Numbered from the stretch's first letter, positions 34,899 through 44,095 are shown. The stretch is DNA of 64,000 nt from JACCTU01 sp963798985 (GCA_963798985.1 CAWCVL010000007.1:372001-436000); one strand, 5' to 3'. Translations and numbers: made by a program. The notes: generated by a model not told the origin, from the letters alone.

Positions 34899-36563
34899 AT
34901 GACGCGCCTGGGACTGATGCTCTCGTCTCTCGGCGCCGCTGTTCGCAACGAAAACGTCAGGCGCGTCGAGCTCGCATGGGGCGCTGCGATCACGGCCGAG
35001 TGGGCGCACTTCGTCGCGCTCGGCGTGTTCGCCTACGAGCAGGGCGGGGCGGCGGCCGTCGGGGTCGCCGGCCTCGTGCGCTTGTTGCCCGCGGCGCTGC
35101 TTGCCCCGTTCGCCGCGTCGCTCGGCGACCGTTTCCGTCGAGAGCGGTTTCTCCTGGCGGTTGCCGTCGTCGGCTCAGGAGCGCTCGCAGCGTCGGCGGC
35201 GGCGTCCTTCGCCGGCGAAGAAGTCCTGGTGTTCGCGTTCGCCATGTTCGTCGGGATCTCCGCGACCCTCGTCCGGCCGGCGCTGCAGGCGCTGCTGCCG
35301 TCGCTCGCGCGAACGCCGGAGGAGCTCATCGCGTCGAACGGCGCGACATCGACGGTCGAGAGTCTCGGAACCCTTGTCGGTCCGTTGCTCGCAGGCGTGC
35401 TCATCTCTGTCGCGAACGTCGGCGTCGTCTTCATCGTCGGTGCGGCGATGCTTCTGGTGGCGGCCGCGATGTTCGGGCGTGTCAAGGTCGAGGGTCGCGA
35501 CAGTCTCGCCCCTGTCGGCGAGACCGAGTCGGTGCGGCGGATGATCGGAGCCGGGTTCCAGACGATTGCGCGGGCGCCGAGACCTCGCCTCCTCGTCGGG
35601 CTCACCGTCGCGCAGGCCTTCGTTCGCGGCTGCCTGAACGTCCTGATCGTCGTCGCCGTCTTCCAGGTCTTTGACAGAGGCGCAGCCGAGGTGGGCTACC
35701 TGACGGCCGCCATGGGCGTCGGCGGCTTGGTCGGCGCTGCCGGGGCGATCACGCTCGGGGCACGACGACTGGCCGTGGTCTTCGGCATTGCTCTGGTGTT
35801 CTGGGGGCTTCCGATCATGCTCATGGCCCCCGGGAACTACTTCGGGGCGGCGATCGTCCTGTTGGCGATCGTCGGCGCTGCCAACAGCGTCGAAGACGTC
35901 GCGCTGTTCACCCTGCTCCAGCGGACCATCCCAGACGACGTCCTCACCCGGGTCCTCGGCCTCGTGTGGGGCCTCGTCATGGGCGCCGTCGCGATCGGGT
36001 CGATTGCAGCGCCGGTGGCTGTCGAAGTCGTCGGGCCGCAGGCGGCACTCCTGGCCGTCGGGCTGATTCTGCCGCTCTTGACGCTTGCGACGTACCGGCG
36101 GCTCGTCGAGATCGACCGAGCAGTCGCCCCCGCACCCGAGCTCGAGTTGATCGATCGGGTGCCGATGTTCGCACCGCTCTCGATCGCTCTGAAGGAGCGC
36201 GTTGCGGCAAGCCTCGCCCCGGTCTCGGTTGCGGCGGGCGAGATCGTCATCCGAGCCGGCGACGTGGGGGATCGGTTCTACATCGTCGGCGGCGGGGAGC
36301 TCGACATCGAGGTTGGGGGGCTGCACTCGGCGGCCCGCGAGGGGGACTACGTCGGCGAGATCGCGCTACTGCGCGACGTGCCGCGGACTGCGACCGTCAA
36401 GGCGGTCGTCGACTCCGACCTGTACGCCCTGGAACGTGCAGCGTTCCTCGAAGCGATCACCGGACACTCCGCCGCTCACGCGGCCGGACTGGAAATCGCC
36501 GATGCACGTCTCGAGCGCGGCCCCAACAGCGAGCGCCCTGACGCCGTCGGACCTGCACGCTGA
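34899..36563 (+). CDS. MFS transporter with C-terminal cyclic-nucleotide-binding domain
   Basis: A 554-residue fusion. Residues 1-~400 are an MFS carrier (AFAASLGDRFRRERFLLAVAVVGSG, FVGISATLVRPALQALLPSLA, GATSTVESLGTLVGPLLAGVL), similar in type to the MFS of 6.1 kb. Residues ~420-530 are a cNMP-binding (CAP_ED) domain: MFAPLSIALKERVAASLAPVSVAAGEIVIRAGDVGDRFYIVGGGELDI, EGDYVGEIALLRDVPRTATVKAV. The usual phosphate loop GE(I/L)ALL..xPRxAT is kept. Transport may thus be gated by cAMP or cGMP from the upstream cyclase. ATG 34899 is used; a GTG lies two codons upstream. Confidence 0.88.
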   Translation: MTRLGLMLSSLGAAVRNENVRRVELAWGAAITAEWAHFVALGVFAYEQGGAAAVGVAGLVRLLPAALLAPFAASLGDRFRRERFLLAVAVVGSGALAASAAASFAGEEVLVFAFAMFVGISATLVRPALQALLPSLARTPEELIASNGATSTVESLGTLVGPLLAGVLISVANVGVVFIVGAAMLLVAAAMFGRVKVEGRDSLAPVGETESVRRMIGAGFQTIARAPRPRLLVGLTVAQAFVRGCLNVLIVVAVFQVFDRGAAEVGYLTAAMGVGGLVGAAGAITLGARRLAVVFGIALVFWGLPIMLMAPGNYFGAAIVLLAIVGAANSVEDVALFTLLQRTIPDDVLTRVLGLVWGLVMGAVAIGSIAAPVAVEVVGPQAALLAVGLILPLLTLATYRRLVEIDRAVAPAPELELIDRVPMFAPLSIALKERVAASLAPVSVAAGEIVIRAGDVGDRFYIVGGGELDIEVGGLHSAAREGDYVGEIALLRDVPRTATVKAVVDSDLYALERAAFLEAITGHSAAHAAGLEIADARLERGPNSERPDAVGPAR

Positions 36564-36622
36564 GTCCGCGACGTGCAGGACTGAGACCGACTTTGGCGCG
36601 GCCGCTGCCTCGAGGTACAGAC

Positions 36623-36913
36623 CTAGGCCGTCGCGGCCCGGACGTCGCGCCGGTAGCCGTGCCGACGCTCTATCTGGGCGCGGAGACCCGTCCCGAAGCC
36701 GCGCTGTTCACGTAGCTCGACGCCTGATTGCCCGGCAAGGGCACGAGCGAGCGCCGGTTGGCAGACCAGCCCGAGGTCGACGAGGATTTTCCCGAGTCGC
36801 TCACCAGTCTCGACCTGAGTCCTGAGCGCGAACTCGACCTCGCCGTCGTTGACCGCACCCTGCTCCACGAGCACCCTGCCGAGTAAGGCTCGTTCGCCGC
36901 TGATCTTGTCCAT
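36623..36913 (-). CDS. Stand-alone MshEN (GspE N-terminal) domain protein
   Basis: A 96-residue protein. It carries ALLGRVLVEQGAVNDGEVEFALRTQVETGERLGKILVDLGLVCQPALARALAGQSGVEL, which is one copy of the N-terminal domain of type II/IV secretion ATPases (MshEN), known in other proteins to bind c-di-GMP. No ATPase part follows, so it is a free-standing domain. It stands alone: convergent with the MFS-cNMP gene and followed by a gene-free stretch. A regulatory or c-di-GMP-binding role is possible but untested. Confidence 0.65.
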   Translation of the reverse strand: MDKISGERALLGRVLVEQGAVNDGEVEFALRTQVETGERLGKILVDLGLVCQPALARALAGQSGVELREQRGFGTGLRAQIERRHGYRRDVRAATA

Positions 36914-37221
36914 GGTCCCCTCCCCCGAGACGTGACTCTTCCGCGCTGCCGCAGCACGTGCCAGGCAACTTTCTCAGCCTAAGCCCCCGCGTCCGCCCCG
37001 CTACTAGGCGGAGGTCGGGGGTAGGTCCGGGCTTGGGATGGTCCCGCTTGATCGCGGAAACGAACTAGCCAGGCGAAGGCGGCGTCCATCTGCGCGATCT
37101 CCTGCGCAGCGAGGTGTAAGAGCGGGAGCGACGGGGACTCGAACCCGCGACTCTCAACGGCTCAAGAGACATTCCCGCACACTCGGGCAGGCGACGGCGG
37201 GGCGCGCGATAGTGTCGGCCG
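36914..37221. other. 308-bp stretch without a confident gene, containing a tRNA-like fragment
   Basis: About bases 37119-37150 on the minus strand read like the 3' part of a tRNA: a T-loop GGGTTCGAGTCCC and a downstream arm GCTCCCGC. The T stem does not pair fully and no D arm or anticodon arm is present, so it is not a working tRNA. It may be a remnant of a tRNA-targeted insertion. The remainder shows no convincing reading frame. Confidence 0.35.
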
Positions 37222-38193
37222 GTGATCGTCGCCGTCAGTGTCGACATGGAGGGGGCTTCGCAGCTTCGGGGCGTGCGCGAGATCTGGGGGTGTCTCCCCG
37301 AGTATTGGGAGACAGGAAGGCCCCGGCTCGAAGCGGACGTTCAGGCCGTGTGCGAAGGGCTCCTGGCCGGCGGTGCCTCGGAGTTGGTCGTGCTCGACAA
37401 CCACGGCGGCAATACCGTCAATGTGTCGCCAGATGGATTGCCGCCGGGGGCGCGGCTCGAGACGTGGCGGGATTTCGATCTGCGGAGCCACGCAGTGGAT
37501 GCGACGTTCCAGGTTGGCTACCACCCGCGTGGTGGTGTCGAGGGATTCCTGTCTCACACCTACCTTCCGGGGCTGCGGTTAAGGATGGATGGGGAGCTGA
37601 TCTCGGAGAGTCACGGCCGCGCGTGGGCGTCGGGAGTACCGCTTCTCGGCATCACGGGCAACGATCTCCACAAGCAAACGATCGGTTCTCTCTCGGACAC
37701 GCCCTACCTCGTCGCGCAGAAGTCCCTCGGCCGTAGTGCGATGCGGCCGCTCTGGAACGTTGAAGAGGGCCTGGAGGCGATCGGCGAGTTCGCCGAGCGA
37801 TGCATGCGCAATGCCGCCTCCGCGCCGCCGGTTCGAGCACCGAGCGACGCGCTTTTCGAGGCCAGCATGCCGAACGGTCACGAGGTCGTCGATCAGATGA
37901 CTGCTGCCGGTTGGGCTCGGACCGGCGACGTGACGTTCGAGGTTCACCTCGAGACGTGGGCGGACGCGCGAGAGCCGCTCGCGACCGCGATGAGCGCGGC
38001 CCTTGAGCCGTTCATGCCCTACTGGCTCGGTGGTTTCGACAGCGCCAAGCACGCGGCGAAGGCCAACCAGGAACGTGTCGCGCAGCTGCGGCTGATCTTC
38101 GACGCGTGGGCGGAGGAGTCCCAACCGGAGTGGTGGGAGGAGCGCGCTGACCCGCTCCCTCCGGGCATCGCGCAGGCACTCGCCGCTCGCTAG
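37222..38193 (+). CDS. M55 D-aminopeptidase (DppA-like)
   Basis: A 323-residue zinc peptidase-like protein of family M55. The N-terminal motif IVAVSVDMEGASQL (metal Asp and Glu) is followed by VVLDNHGGN (metal His) and QVGYHPRGGVEGFLSHTY with LISESHGRAWASGVPLLGITGND as in DppA, which cleaves N-terminal D-residues. The GTG start is at 37222. The C-terminal part (AGWARTGDVTFEVHLETWADAREPL) is typical of the longer actinobacterial branch. It lies alone in the plastic region. D-peptide use or cell-wall peptide recycling is likely. Confidence 0.82.
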   Translation: MIVAVSVDMEGASQLRGVREIWGCLPEYWETGRPRLEADVQAVCEGLLAGGASELVVLDNHGGNTVNVSPDGLPPGARLETWRDFDLRSHAVDATFQVGYHPRGGVEGFLSHTYLPGLRLRMDGELISESHGRAWASGVPLLGITGNDLHKQTIGSLSDTPYLVAQKSLGRSAMRPLWNVEEGLEAIGEFAERCMRNAASAPPVRAPSDALFEASMPNGHEVVDQMTAAGWARTGDVTFEVHLETWADAREPLATAMSAALEPFMPYWLGGFDSAKHAAKANQERVAQLRLIFDAWAEESQPEWWEERADPLPPGIAQALAAR

Positions 38194-38305
38194 TCGCACC
38201 CGAACTCGGCAGCCGGGCGGGCGCCGTCTCTGGCGTCAATCCAGAACGCTGGCACAGGCGAGGGTCCTCTCTCCAACTACGGAGTAGCGATAACCCCTGA
38301 CCGGC

Positions 38306-38962
38306 TCAGGAGAGCGCGCGCTCGAGGGCGGCCCGATTGCGAGGCCCACCGTGCGTGGCGAGCACATGCTCGACCGGCCGCTCGAGCAGCGGGCGCAACC
38401 CCTCGGTGACCTGCTTGGGGGTCACGCCGTCAGGTAACCACTCGGGCGGGATCTCGAGGCCCTGGCCGAAGTCGACGAGCGTGTCGCCTGCGATGACCGC
38501 ACGGCGGCTCTCGACCCAAAGCACGACGTCGTTCGGCTCCCGTCCCGGGAACGCCTCGACTCCGACGGGCAGCCGATCGCCCGCCGAGAACAGATGCCCC
38601 TCGACCGCGTCCCCGGCCAGCAGCCAGGCCACGTCCGGGCTGCCCTCGTCGGGCGGAGGCACGAATACTGGCGCGCTGAGCCGCTCCGCCAAGCTCCGGG
38701 TGTCGCGCTCGTGCCACGGGCACGTCAGCACGATCGCCGGCTGGCGGTCGGCCGCAAGTTCGACGATCTCTCTCGGCACGGCCAGCGGATCGAACAGCAG
38801 CACCTGGTCGCCGTTGTCGATCGCGTAGGACGAAACCACTCCCGCCTTACTCGGCGTCTCAGCGGTGGCCGCAAGGCGCTGGCGAAGCGCCTCGTTCTCG
38901 GGCCCCGACCAGTCCGGGTGCGGTGCCTCCCAGTGCCACAGGCCCGTCCGCAACTCGCGCAC
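38306..38962 (-). CDS. Metallo-beta-lactamase-fold protein with degenerate metal site
   Basis: A 218-residue protein. SSYAIDNGDQVLLFDPLAVPREIVELA, IVLTCPWHERDTRSLAERL, PNDVVLWVESRRAVIAGDTLVDFGQGLEIPPEWL and EHVLATHGGP fit the MBL fold. The usual HxHxDH is reduced to CPWHERD, as in a group of actinobacterial MBL-like proteins, so classic di-zinc hydrolysis is doubtful. The start is GTG. It lies alone between an M55 peptidase and a cupin, and the role is unknown. Confidence 0.65.
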   Translation of the reverse strand: MRELRTGLWHWEAPHPDWSGPENEALRQRLAATAETPSKAGVVSSYAIDNGDQVLLFDPLAVPREIVELAADRQPAIVLTCPWHERDTRSLAERLSAPVFVPPPDEGSPDVAWLLAGDAVEGHLFSAGDRLPVGVEAFPGREPNDVVLWVESRRAVIAGDTLVDFGQGLEIPPEWLPDGVTPKQVTEGLRPLLERPVEHVLATHGGPRNRAALERALS

Positions 38963-39106
38963 GGCCGCATGCTAAATCACATGGACGCAGTCGCCGACGC
39001 TCGCCCAGGGGCAGAGCTCGTGAGCGCATCCGGCGTGTAACTACAGAGTTGTCTTTATCCCCGACTGCCGAGCTAGCGACCGCACGCTCGTGCAGGCGAG
39101 GGTGGC

Positions 39107-39496
39107 CTAGCGCCCTGGGACGAGCAGTGACTTGTTCGCTGCAAAGATGGCGGCAACGTCAGCTTCCGGGCTATGGATCTCCTCGACTAGCCGTGCGATG
39201 CGCGGTGTCATCACCAGCAGATAACGAGCTTCGCCGGGGCCTGCGTTCCAGAACGTATGAGCCGTGCCGCGTCGAGCGAGGACGGCCGAGCCGGCGTGTG
39301 CTTCGACTTCCTCATCGCCGAGGCGGAAGCCGAGAGTCCCTGACAGCACGTACCACGCCTCGTCGTCTTCATGGTGGACATGGAGCGGCGCAATCCAGTG
39401 GTCGCCGACCTCGGCTGTCCACTCGACGATGACGAAGTTGTCGTCGAGTGAACCGATTGCGTTCCCGGCGAGCTGTTCGACGTGCACTCGCCGCAT
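39107..39496 (-). CDS. Cupin-domain protein
   Basis: A 129-residue single cupin. The metal motif is seen in APLHVHHEDDEAWYVLSGTLGFRLGDEEVEAHAGSAVLARRGTAHTFWNAGP: HxH, Glu, and the second-motif His. Such small cupins bind Mn/Fe/Ni and act as isomerases, dioxygenases or ligand sensors. No pathway neighbour tells which. The ATG is at 39496. Confidence 0.8.
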   Translation of the reverse strand: MRRVHVEQLAGNAIGSLDDNFVIVEWTAEVGDHWIAPLHVHHEDDEAWYVLSGTLGFRLGDEEVEAHAGSAVLARRGTAHTFWNAGPGEARYLLVMTPRIARLVEEIHSPEADVAAIFAANKSLLVPGR

Positions 39497-40028
39497 TATC
39501 GCGAGGGAGTGTCCTCGGCGTGACTACTAGCTGGACACTGCGTGGTACCTCGATCCGTCCGAGCTAGACCCAAACGGGCTATTCAAAGGACGCCCTGACG
39601 GGCCAGGGAGATACGGGCTCGAGCCGCTCTACATTCGGGCGTGCGCGCGTGCAGTCGGGCGGCTCGTCGACCCTCCATCCACGATCGGACGACCGAATTA
39701 GGGGGGATAGCCGACCCCTGCGGCACAGGTCCAGACCAGAGCCCCCCGTGTGCAGTTCGCCCGGGACGCCTCGACGCCTTCTCCGGCCGAAACCCATCCG
39801 TTCGTCCGGGGTTGCGACCCCGCCGCGGAGGAGATGATTGTCTCGGCTTCGGGGGGGCTGCGGCTTTCCCCGAAGCCTTCTCGGTCAGGTGCCATCCGCC
39901 GACCCTGACCTCGATTCTGACGGAACGTGGGGTGTGTGGACGGGACGGGCGGCGTAGAGTCGCCGGGGTATGCGGTTGTGGTGCGTGAAGTACGACCGGC
40001 CTCGAACGCGACGCGCCACAATTACCTC
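39497..40028. other. 532-bp stretch without a convincing gene
   Basis: Short open frames occur on both strands, but none has a plausible start site, domain or normal third-position GC pattern. No tRNA, hairpin with a T-run, or repeat is evident. It may be decayed sequence of the plastic region. Confidence 0.5.
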
Positions 40029-40574
40029 ATGCTGGATAGAGATTACGATTGGGCGGTGAGATTCCGGATCGCATTGCTCTTGTTCGCTCTCGCGGTCGCA
40101 GGTACCGCATCGGGCTCTGTTCTCGGGAGTGGGAACCCGACTGGCCAGTGGGCAACACCGAAGGCGGCCCAGGCGGTCATTCTTTCGCGTGCGATCGGTG
40201 TGAGTGAATGCTTCGTCGCCGGTGCGAACGGCGGAGCTTGCAAGATCGGCCGACCCGCTAACCAGCCCAGCGTTGTTAGCGAGAGCCGGGCCAAAGTCGT
40301 GTCGGCGGACGTAACTGGCATCGGCCCGTACAAGCTCGTCAACGGTGTGCGTCGCTATCAGCTCTTCAACGTTCGGGCCTGCACGATCTACCACTACCGA
40401 GGCGCACATCGGTGGAATGTTCACTTCCGCTGGTTCACGCGGCGACCGCCGGGAGGGACTATTACGACCAGTGACCGTAACGGCGGCGTCAGGGTCATGC
40501 GGGACAGCGGTGAGCCGTACGCTAGGGACTGGAACTACCCGCTCTTCGCGCCGCTCGCGCGCGACCACTGCTAA
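40029..40574 (+). CDS. Exported hypothetical protein
   Basis: A 181-residue protein with an N-terminal signal peptide or anchor (FRIALLLFALAVAGTASGSVLG). The mature part has a Cys pair (SECFVAGANGGACKIG), an YQLFNVRACTIYHYRGAHRWNVHFRWF aromatic beta-rich segment and a C-terminal Cys. No family is recognised. GC content is visibly lower than in the surrounding housekeeping genes (for example runs such as agagattacgattgg), which supports recent acquisition. ATG 40029 is the most sensible start. Confidence 0.5.
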   Translation: MLDRDYDWAVRFRIALLLFALAVAGTASGSVLGSGNPTGQWATPKAAQAVILSRAIGVSECFVAGANGGACKIGRPANQPSVVSESRAKVVSADVTGIGPYKLVNGVRRYQLFNVRACTIYHYRGAHRWNVHFRWFTRRPPGGTITTSDRNGGVRVMRDSGEPYARDWNYPLFAPLARDHC

Positions 40575-40741
40575 GCGGGTTCCGGCGCGGCGCGCCCCTG
40601 ACCACCAACGTCCGAGCGACATTCCTGAACGCTGGCGCAGCCCGGCGCACCGTACTCGGCTCCGCCTGAGATGCTGGGCTCTACGACGACCGGAGCAGGG
40701 ACGTGTTCGTGGAACGGTTCAGCTTCGCCTCCGAGGTGGCT

Positions 40742-41188
40742 TCACAGCTCGCGTAGGGCCGCGAGCACCTCGTCGACCGTGTGGCAGATGCGCCCGCACG
40801 ACTCGATCGCGCCTGCGACGAACAGGTTCATGCCGCCCCCGACGACGTTCTCCTGGCGGCGACGCTCGAGGCGGATGTCGGTCGAGATCGCGACGATGCC
40901 CCGGTACTGGTCGCCGCCGCTCCGCACGAGCTCGGCGAACATGCCGATCTCGCACGCCGTCCCGTCGTCGACGATCGGGCCGTCGAGCCACGCGACGAGA
41001 GCGTTCGACGACCGGAGTCCCTCGGCGTCGATGCGGTAGACGGCGTCGACGCTGACGTCGGTCAGATCGGGGAAGTTCTCGTGCGGAACGAAGCAGTCGA
41101 AGCCCTCCGCCCGCAGGCGCGCGGCAAGGGCGTCGAGCCACGAGCGTTCGGCCTCGGAGAACAGCGGTCCGGCGACGTAGAGGCGCAT
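40742..41188 (-). CDS. Nucleoside 2-deoxyribosyltransferase family protein
   Basis: A 148-residue protein. MRLYVAGPLFSEAERSWLDALAARLRAEGFDCFVPHENFP starts with the typical YVAGPLF strand-loop. RSSNALVAWLDGPIVDDGTACEIGMFAEL carries the Asp and the catalytic Glu of the family. It would exchange bases on 2'-deoxyribose or hydrolyse deoxynucleoside monophosphates. The ATG is at 41188. It is isolated next to a broken kinase gene. Confidence 0.8.
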   Translation of the reverse strand: MRLYVAGPLFSEAERSWLDALAARLRAEGFDCFVPHENFPDLTDVSVDAVYRIDAEGLRSSNALVAWLDGPIVDDGTACEIGMFAELVRSGGDQYRGIVAISTDIRLERRRQENVVGGGMNLFVAGAIESCGRICHTVDEVLAALREL

Positions 41189-41201
41189 GAGCCGCCGCAC
41201 G

Positions 41202-41328
41202 CTACACCGCCGGGAGCTCGAACCAGAAGAGGGAGCCGTCGCCCGGCTGGCTGCTGAAAGCCGATGCGCCCGTCGTGGGCCTCGACGATCTCGCGGGAGA
41301 CGACTGAGTAGCAGTAATCCCCGACCAC
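41202..41328 (-). pseudogene. 3' remnant of a sensor histidine kinase
   Basis: YSVVSREIVEAHDGRIGF followed, after a one-base shift, by SSQPGDGSLFWFELPAV is the end of a HATPase_c domain (the G2 region and last strand). Nothing that resembles a dimerisation domain or the N box lies upstream, so only the last ~40 residues remain. It is probably a truncated gene left by rearrangement at the edge of the tRNA-Trp element. Confidence 0.65.
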
Positions 41329-41519
41329 CTCCGGTGCGAGGACGCTCCCTCAAGCCACACCACGTCTTCCCTTGTCGCATCAAGGAACGGGGTGTTTGAT
41401 GCGTGACAACTCAGCGAACGGGCCGCCGCCATCAGAGCCGGATACGCGCGCACGTTGTTGCCCAACCGTTGCCCAAACGCCGAAGCGAGCGTCCCGCCCC
41501 GCATCCGCACGAACAGAAA

Positions 41520-41539
41520 AGCCCCCGTTTCCGGGGGCT
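41520..41539 (-). terminator. Hairpin beside the left attachment site
   Basis: A perfect 8-bp stem, AGCCCCCG with CGGGGGCT around TTTC. It is preceded on the plus strand by AAAA, so it reads as a rho-independent terminator with a T-run on the minus strand. It sits just beyond the tRNA-Trp 3'-half copy, in the same way that a terminator follows the intact tRNA-Trp at 44637-44662. Confidence 0.65.
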
Positions 41540-41545
41540 CGCCCA

Positions 41546-41588
41546 ACAGGGGCGACAGGACTTGAACCTGCAACCCCCGGTTTTGGAG
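41546..41588 (-). repeat. Distal attachment site: 43-bp copy of the tRNA-Trp 3' half
   Basis: These 43 bases are identical to 44667-44709, which contain the T arm, variable loop and part of the anticodon arm of tRNA-Trp. Outside the 43 bases the two copies differ. This is the pattern left when a tyrosine recombinase inserts an element into a tRNA 3' end. Confidence 0.85.
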
Positions 41589-41676
41589 TCGGGGCGGGGT
41601 AGGTGGCTGCCACTCTGAAACCGCATGGTAGAGCGGTGTCGGTCAGGTGAGATCAGCCTAGATCAGGTGAAATGGG

Positions 41677-41697
41677 TAGCACGGTGGGTAGCACGGG
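41677..41697 (+). repeat. Inner direct repeat, left copy (possible integrase arm site)
   Basis: TAGCACGGTGGGTAGCACGGG, itself two near copies of GGTAGCACGG, lies 89 bases inside the left attachment repeat. It recurs at 44588-44608, 59 bases inside the right one. The position suits arm-type integrase binding sites. Confidence 0.5.
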
Positions 41698-41935
41698 ACC
41701 CACCGACATAACGAACGCGCAATCATGCGCGGCGGTGGCGATTCGCTTCCGCACGCAGACGTCGGAGCCCTTGATCGAGCGGGACATCCCCTCGCACGCC
41801 TTCACGTTCGTCAGCAATCTCACTGAGACGAGCCACGGGTTTGTTGGCAGGCACGATCCCCTGCGTCGAGTTGCTCTAACGGCAGAGACGCAGAACTAAC
41901 CGGCCGTCCAGTACCGGACGAAGAGGTCGCGGTGG

Positions 41936-43947
41936 ATGCTTCTTGCGGTGAACTCTGCGGCAAGTCCTGTTCGCCGCCAGACAACGGGCCGATTCGCTTG
42001 GGTGTTCCGTACTGCGGTCATCGTCGCGCTCTTGCACGTTGTGGCGGTTGGTGCCCCTGGCGCCGCGCTGGCGCACGACGTCAACACGGCAGCGGGTCAT
42101 GAGGCCGAGGACGCTGTCGTGCACTCCGCGACGACAGAGGCCCGGCTCAACAGGGAAACCCTTCTCCTGTCCTCGTGGGCGTCGGCGGAAACCGCCAGCG
42201 CCCTTGCAGCCGATCCCGGCCAAGTCGGGCAGTGGGGACCCGTGTCCAACTGGCCCGTCGTGGGCATTCACGCGGCGCTTCTTCCGAACGGGAAGGTGCT
42301 CGCGTGGGACTCGGTCGGCGATGCCGCGACCGAGTCCTTCCCCGTTCACAACTTCACGAGAGCCACCGTCTACGACCCGACCACGAACACGCACACGGCC
42401 GCGACGGTCGACACGGGTTACAACATCTTCTGCGCGGGGTTCGCGCACCTCGTCGACGGCTCCCTGTTCATCGCCGGCGGCAACAAGAACGCGCAACTCG
42501 AGGGGATCGCACAGACCCATCTGTTCAACCCGGCCACCAACGGCTGGAGCCTCGGTCCCACGATGGCAGCCGGTCGCTGGTATCCGACCGTGACGCCGCT
42601 GACGAACGGCGAGATGCTCATCACCGAGGGCGGTCCCGACACTCCGGAGGTGCGGACGACCGACGGGACACTGCGGACGCTGAGCGCGGCGTCGCTCAAC
42701 CTGCCGCTCTATCCGTGGTTGGACGTCGCTCCCGACGGCCGCGTCCTCTACGCCGGGCCTGACCAAACTCTGCGCAAGCTCGACCCGACGGGCGGAGGCT
42801 CGTGGCAGAGCTTCGGCCAGCGTGACGGAATCAACCGGAGCTACGGGAGCCACGCGGTCTTCGACATCGGAAAGACGCTCGTGGCAGGCGGCGGGTCTTC
42901 GTCGAACAGCGCGTTGGTGATCGATCAAACGGTGCGACTCCCCAGGTCTCCCCCACGTCGCCGATGGCCTTCGGCCGTCGCCAGCACAACCTCACGCTGC
43001 TCGCCGACGGCAGCGTGCTCGCAACCGGTGGGAACTCGACCGGGGCATCGCTCATCGACATGAACGGAGGCGTCTACAACGCCGAGCGGTGGGACCCCGT
43101 CACGGGGCAGTGGACAACCCTTGCGGCGCAGGCCGTGACACGCCAGTACCACTCGACCGCGCTGCTCCTCCCGGACGGCCGCGTGCTCTCGTCGGGCGGC
43201 GGCATCTGCGGCACCTGCGACCAGGTCGGGTATCTGGCGAAGAACGCCGAGATCTTCACGCCGCCCTACTTGTTCAAGAAGGACGGCTCCGGGGAGCTTG
43301 CCCTGCGCCCCGAGATCACCAGCGCGCCAGGAACGGTCAACCACGGGACGTCCTTCCAGATCACCACGCCGAGCGTCGCCTCGATCAGCAAGGTCGCGCT
43401 GATCCGGCTGGGGTCGCAAACGCACTCGGTCGAGATGGAGCAGCGGTACGTGCCGCTCTCCTTCACCGCCGGCGCCGGCACCCTGACCGCGAGCGTGCCG
43501 GCGAACGTGAACACGGCGGTTCCAGGCGTGTACATGCTCTTCATCGTCGACTCGGCGGGCGTCCCGTCCGTGGCGCGCATGGTCCAACTCGACTCCGCGG
43601 CGCCACCTCCTCCTCCGCCCCCGCCCCCGCCCCCGCCGCCGCCGCCGCCGCCCCCGCCGAATCAGCCGCCGAGCGTCACGCTCACGTCGCCGGCGAACGG
43701 TGCGAAGTTCACCTCACCGGCCAAGATGTCGCTCCGGGCGACGGCTGCCGACGCCGACGGCACCGTGACGAGAGTCGAGTTCTTCAACGGCACGACGAAG
43801 CTGGGCGAAGACACGACCGCGCCGTACACGATCCAGTGGAACGTCGGCGCAGCCGGCACCTACACGCTCACCGCGCGGGCGACCGACGACACCGGCGCGA
43901 CCGCGACGAGCACCTCGGTCACGGTCACGGTCGCGAAGAAGAAGTGA
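41936..43947 (+). CDS. Secreted galactose/glyoxal oxidase-like copper-radical oxidase with Ig-like tail (frameshift)
   Basis: About 670 residues. A signal region (VFRTAVIVALLHVVAVGAPGAALA) is followed by a seven-bladed kelch-type propeller. The ligands of galactose oxidase have counterparts: Cys in YNIFCAGF (the Tyr-Cys cross-link), Tyr in RWYPT, Tyr-His in RQYHSTALLLPDGRVLSSGGG, and His in QTHSVEMEQRYVPLSF. A DUF1929-like domain, a run of about 20 prolines and an Ig-like domain (SVTLTSPANGAKF...) close it. One base near 42932 shifts the frame. It would oxidise alcohols or aldehydes outside the cell, making hydrogen peroxide. Confidence 0.85.
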
Positions 43948-44095
43948 GACCCTGGCCAGCGGCCGTGGTCCACGCGAAACGTAGCCGCTCGCGGTAGAAG
44001 ACCCAGAGGAGGATGCCGACGACGAGGAGCACCGCCTCGTCGAGCGGACCGGGAACCGGGAGGACGCCGAAGGCGGCGAGCCCGGCGGCGGTCAC
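43925..44095 (-). CDS. Possible small membrane protein
   Basis: A 56-residue product: VTAAGLAAFGVLPVPGPLDEAVLLVVGILLWVFYRERLRFAW, then a short polar end. It has one clear span and a basic after-span. The GTG 44095 has GGGAG about 10 bases upstream. It overlaps the end of the oxidase gene by 23 bases on the other strand. No homologue is known to me. The hydrophobic pattern, with a YRER stop-transfer, is the only support. Confidence 0.4.
   Translation of the reverse strand: MTAAGLAAFGVLPVPGPLDEAVLLVVGILLWVFYRERLRFAWTTAAGQGLTSSSRP

Noticed and set aside
35175..36326. A 383-codon minus-strand frame over the MFS-cNMP gene
   Set aside because: It is antisense to a complete transporter; the product is rich in Arg/Asp/Gln without any family pattern.
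37119..37150. A functional tRNA gene
   Set aside because: Only a T-loop-like and acceptor-like part is present; stems do not pair fully and there is no anticodon arm.
41672..41899. A 75-codon frame just inside the tRNA-Trp element
   Set aside because: It begins in the integrase arm repeat, has no ribosome site and no domain.
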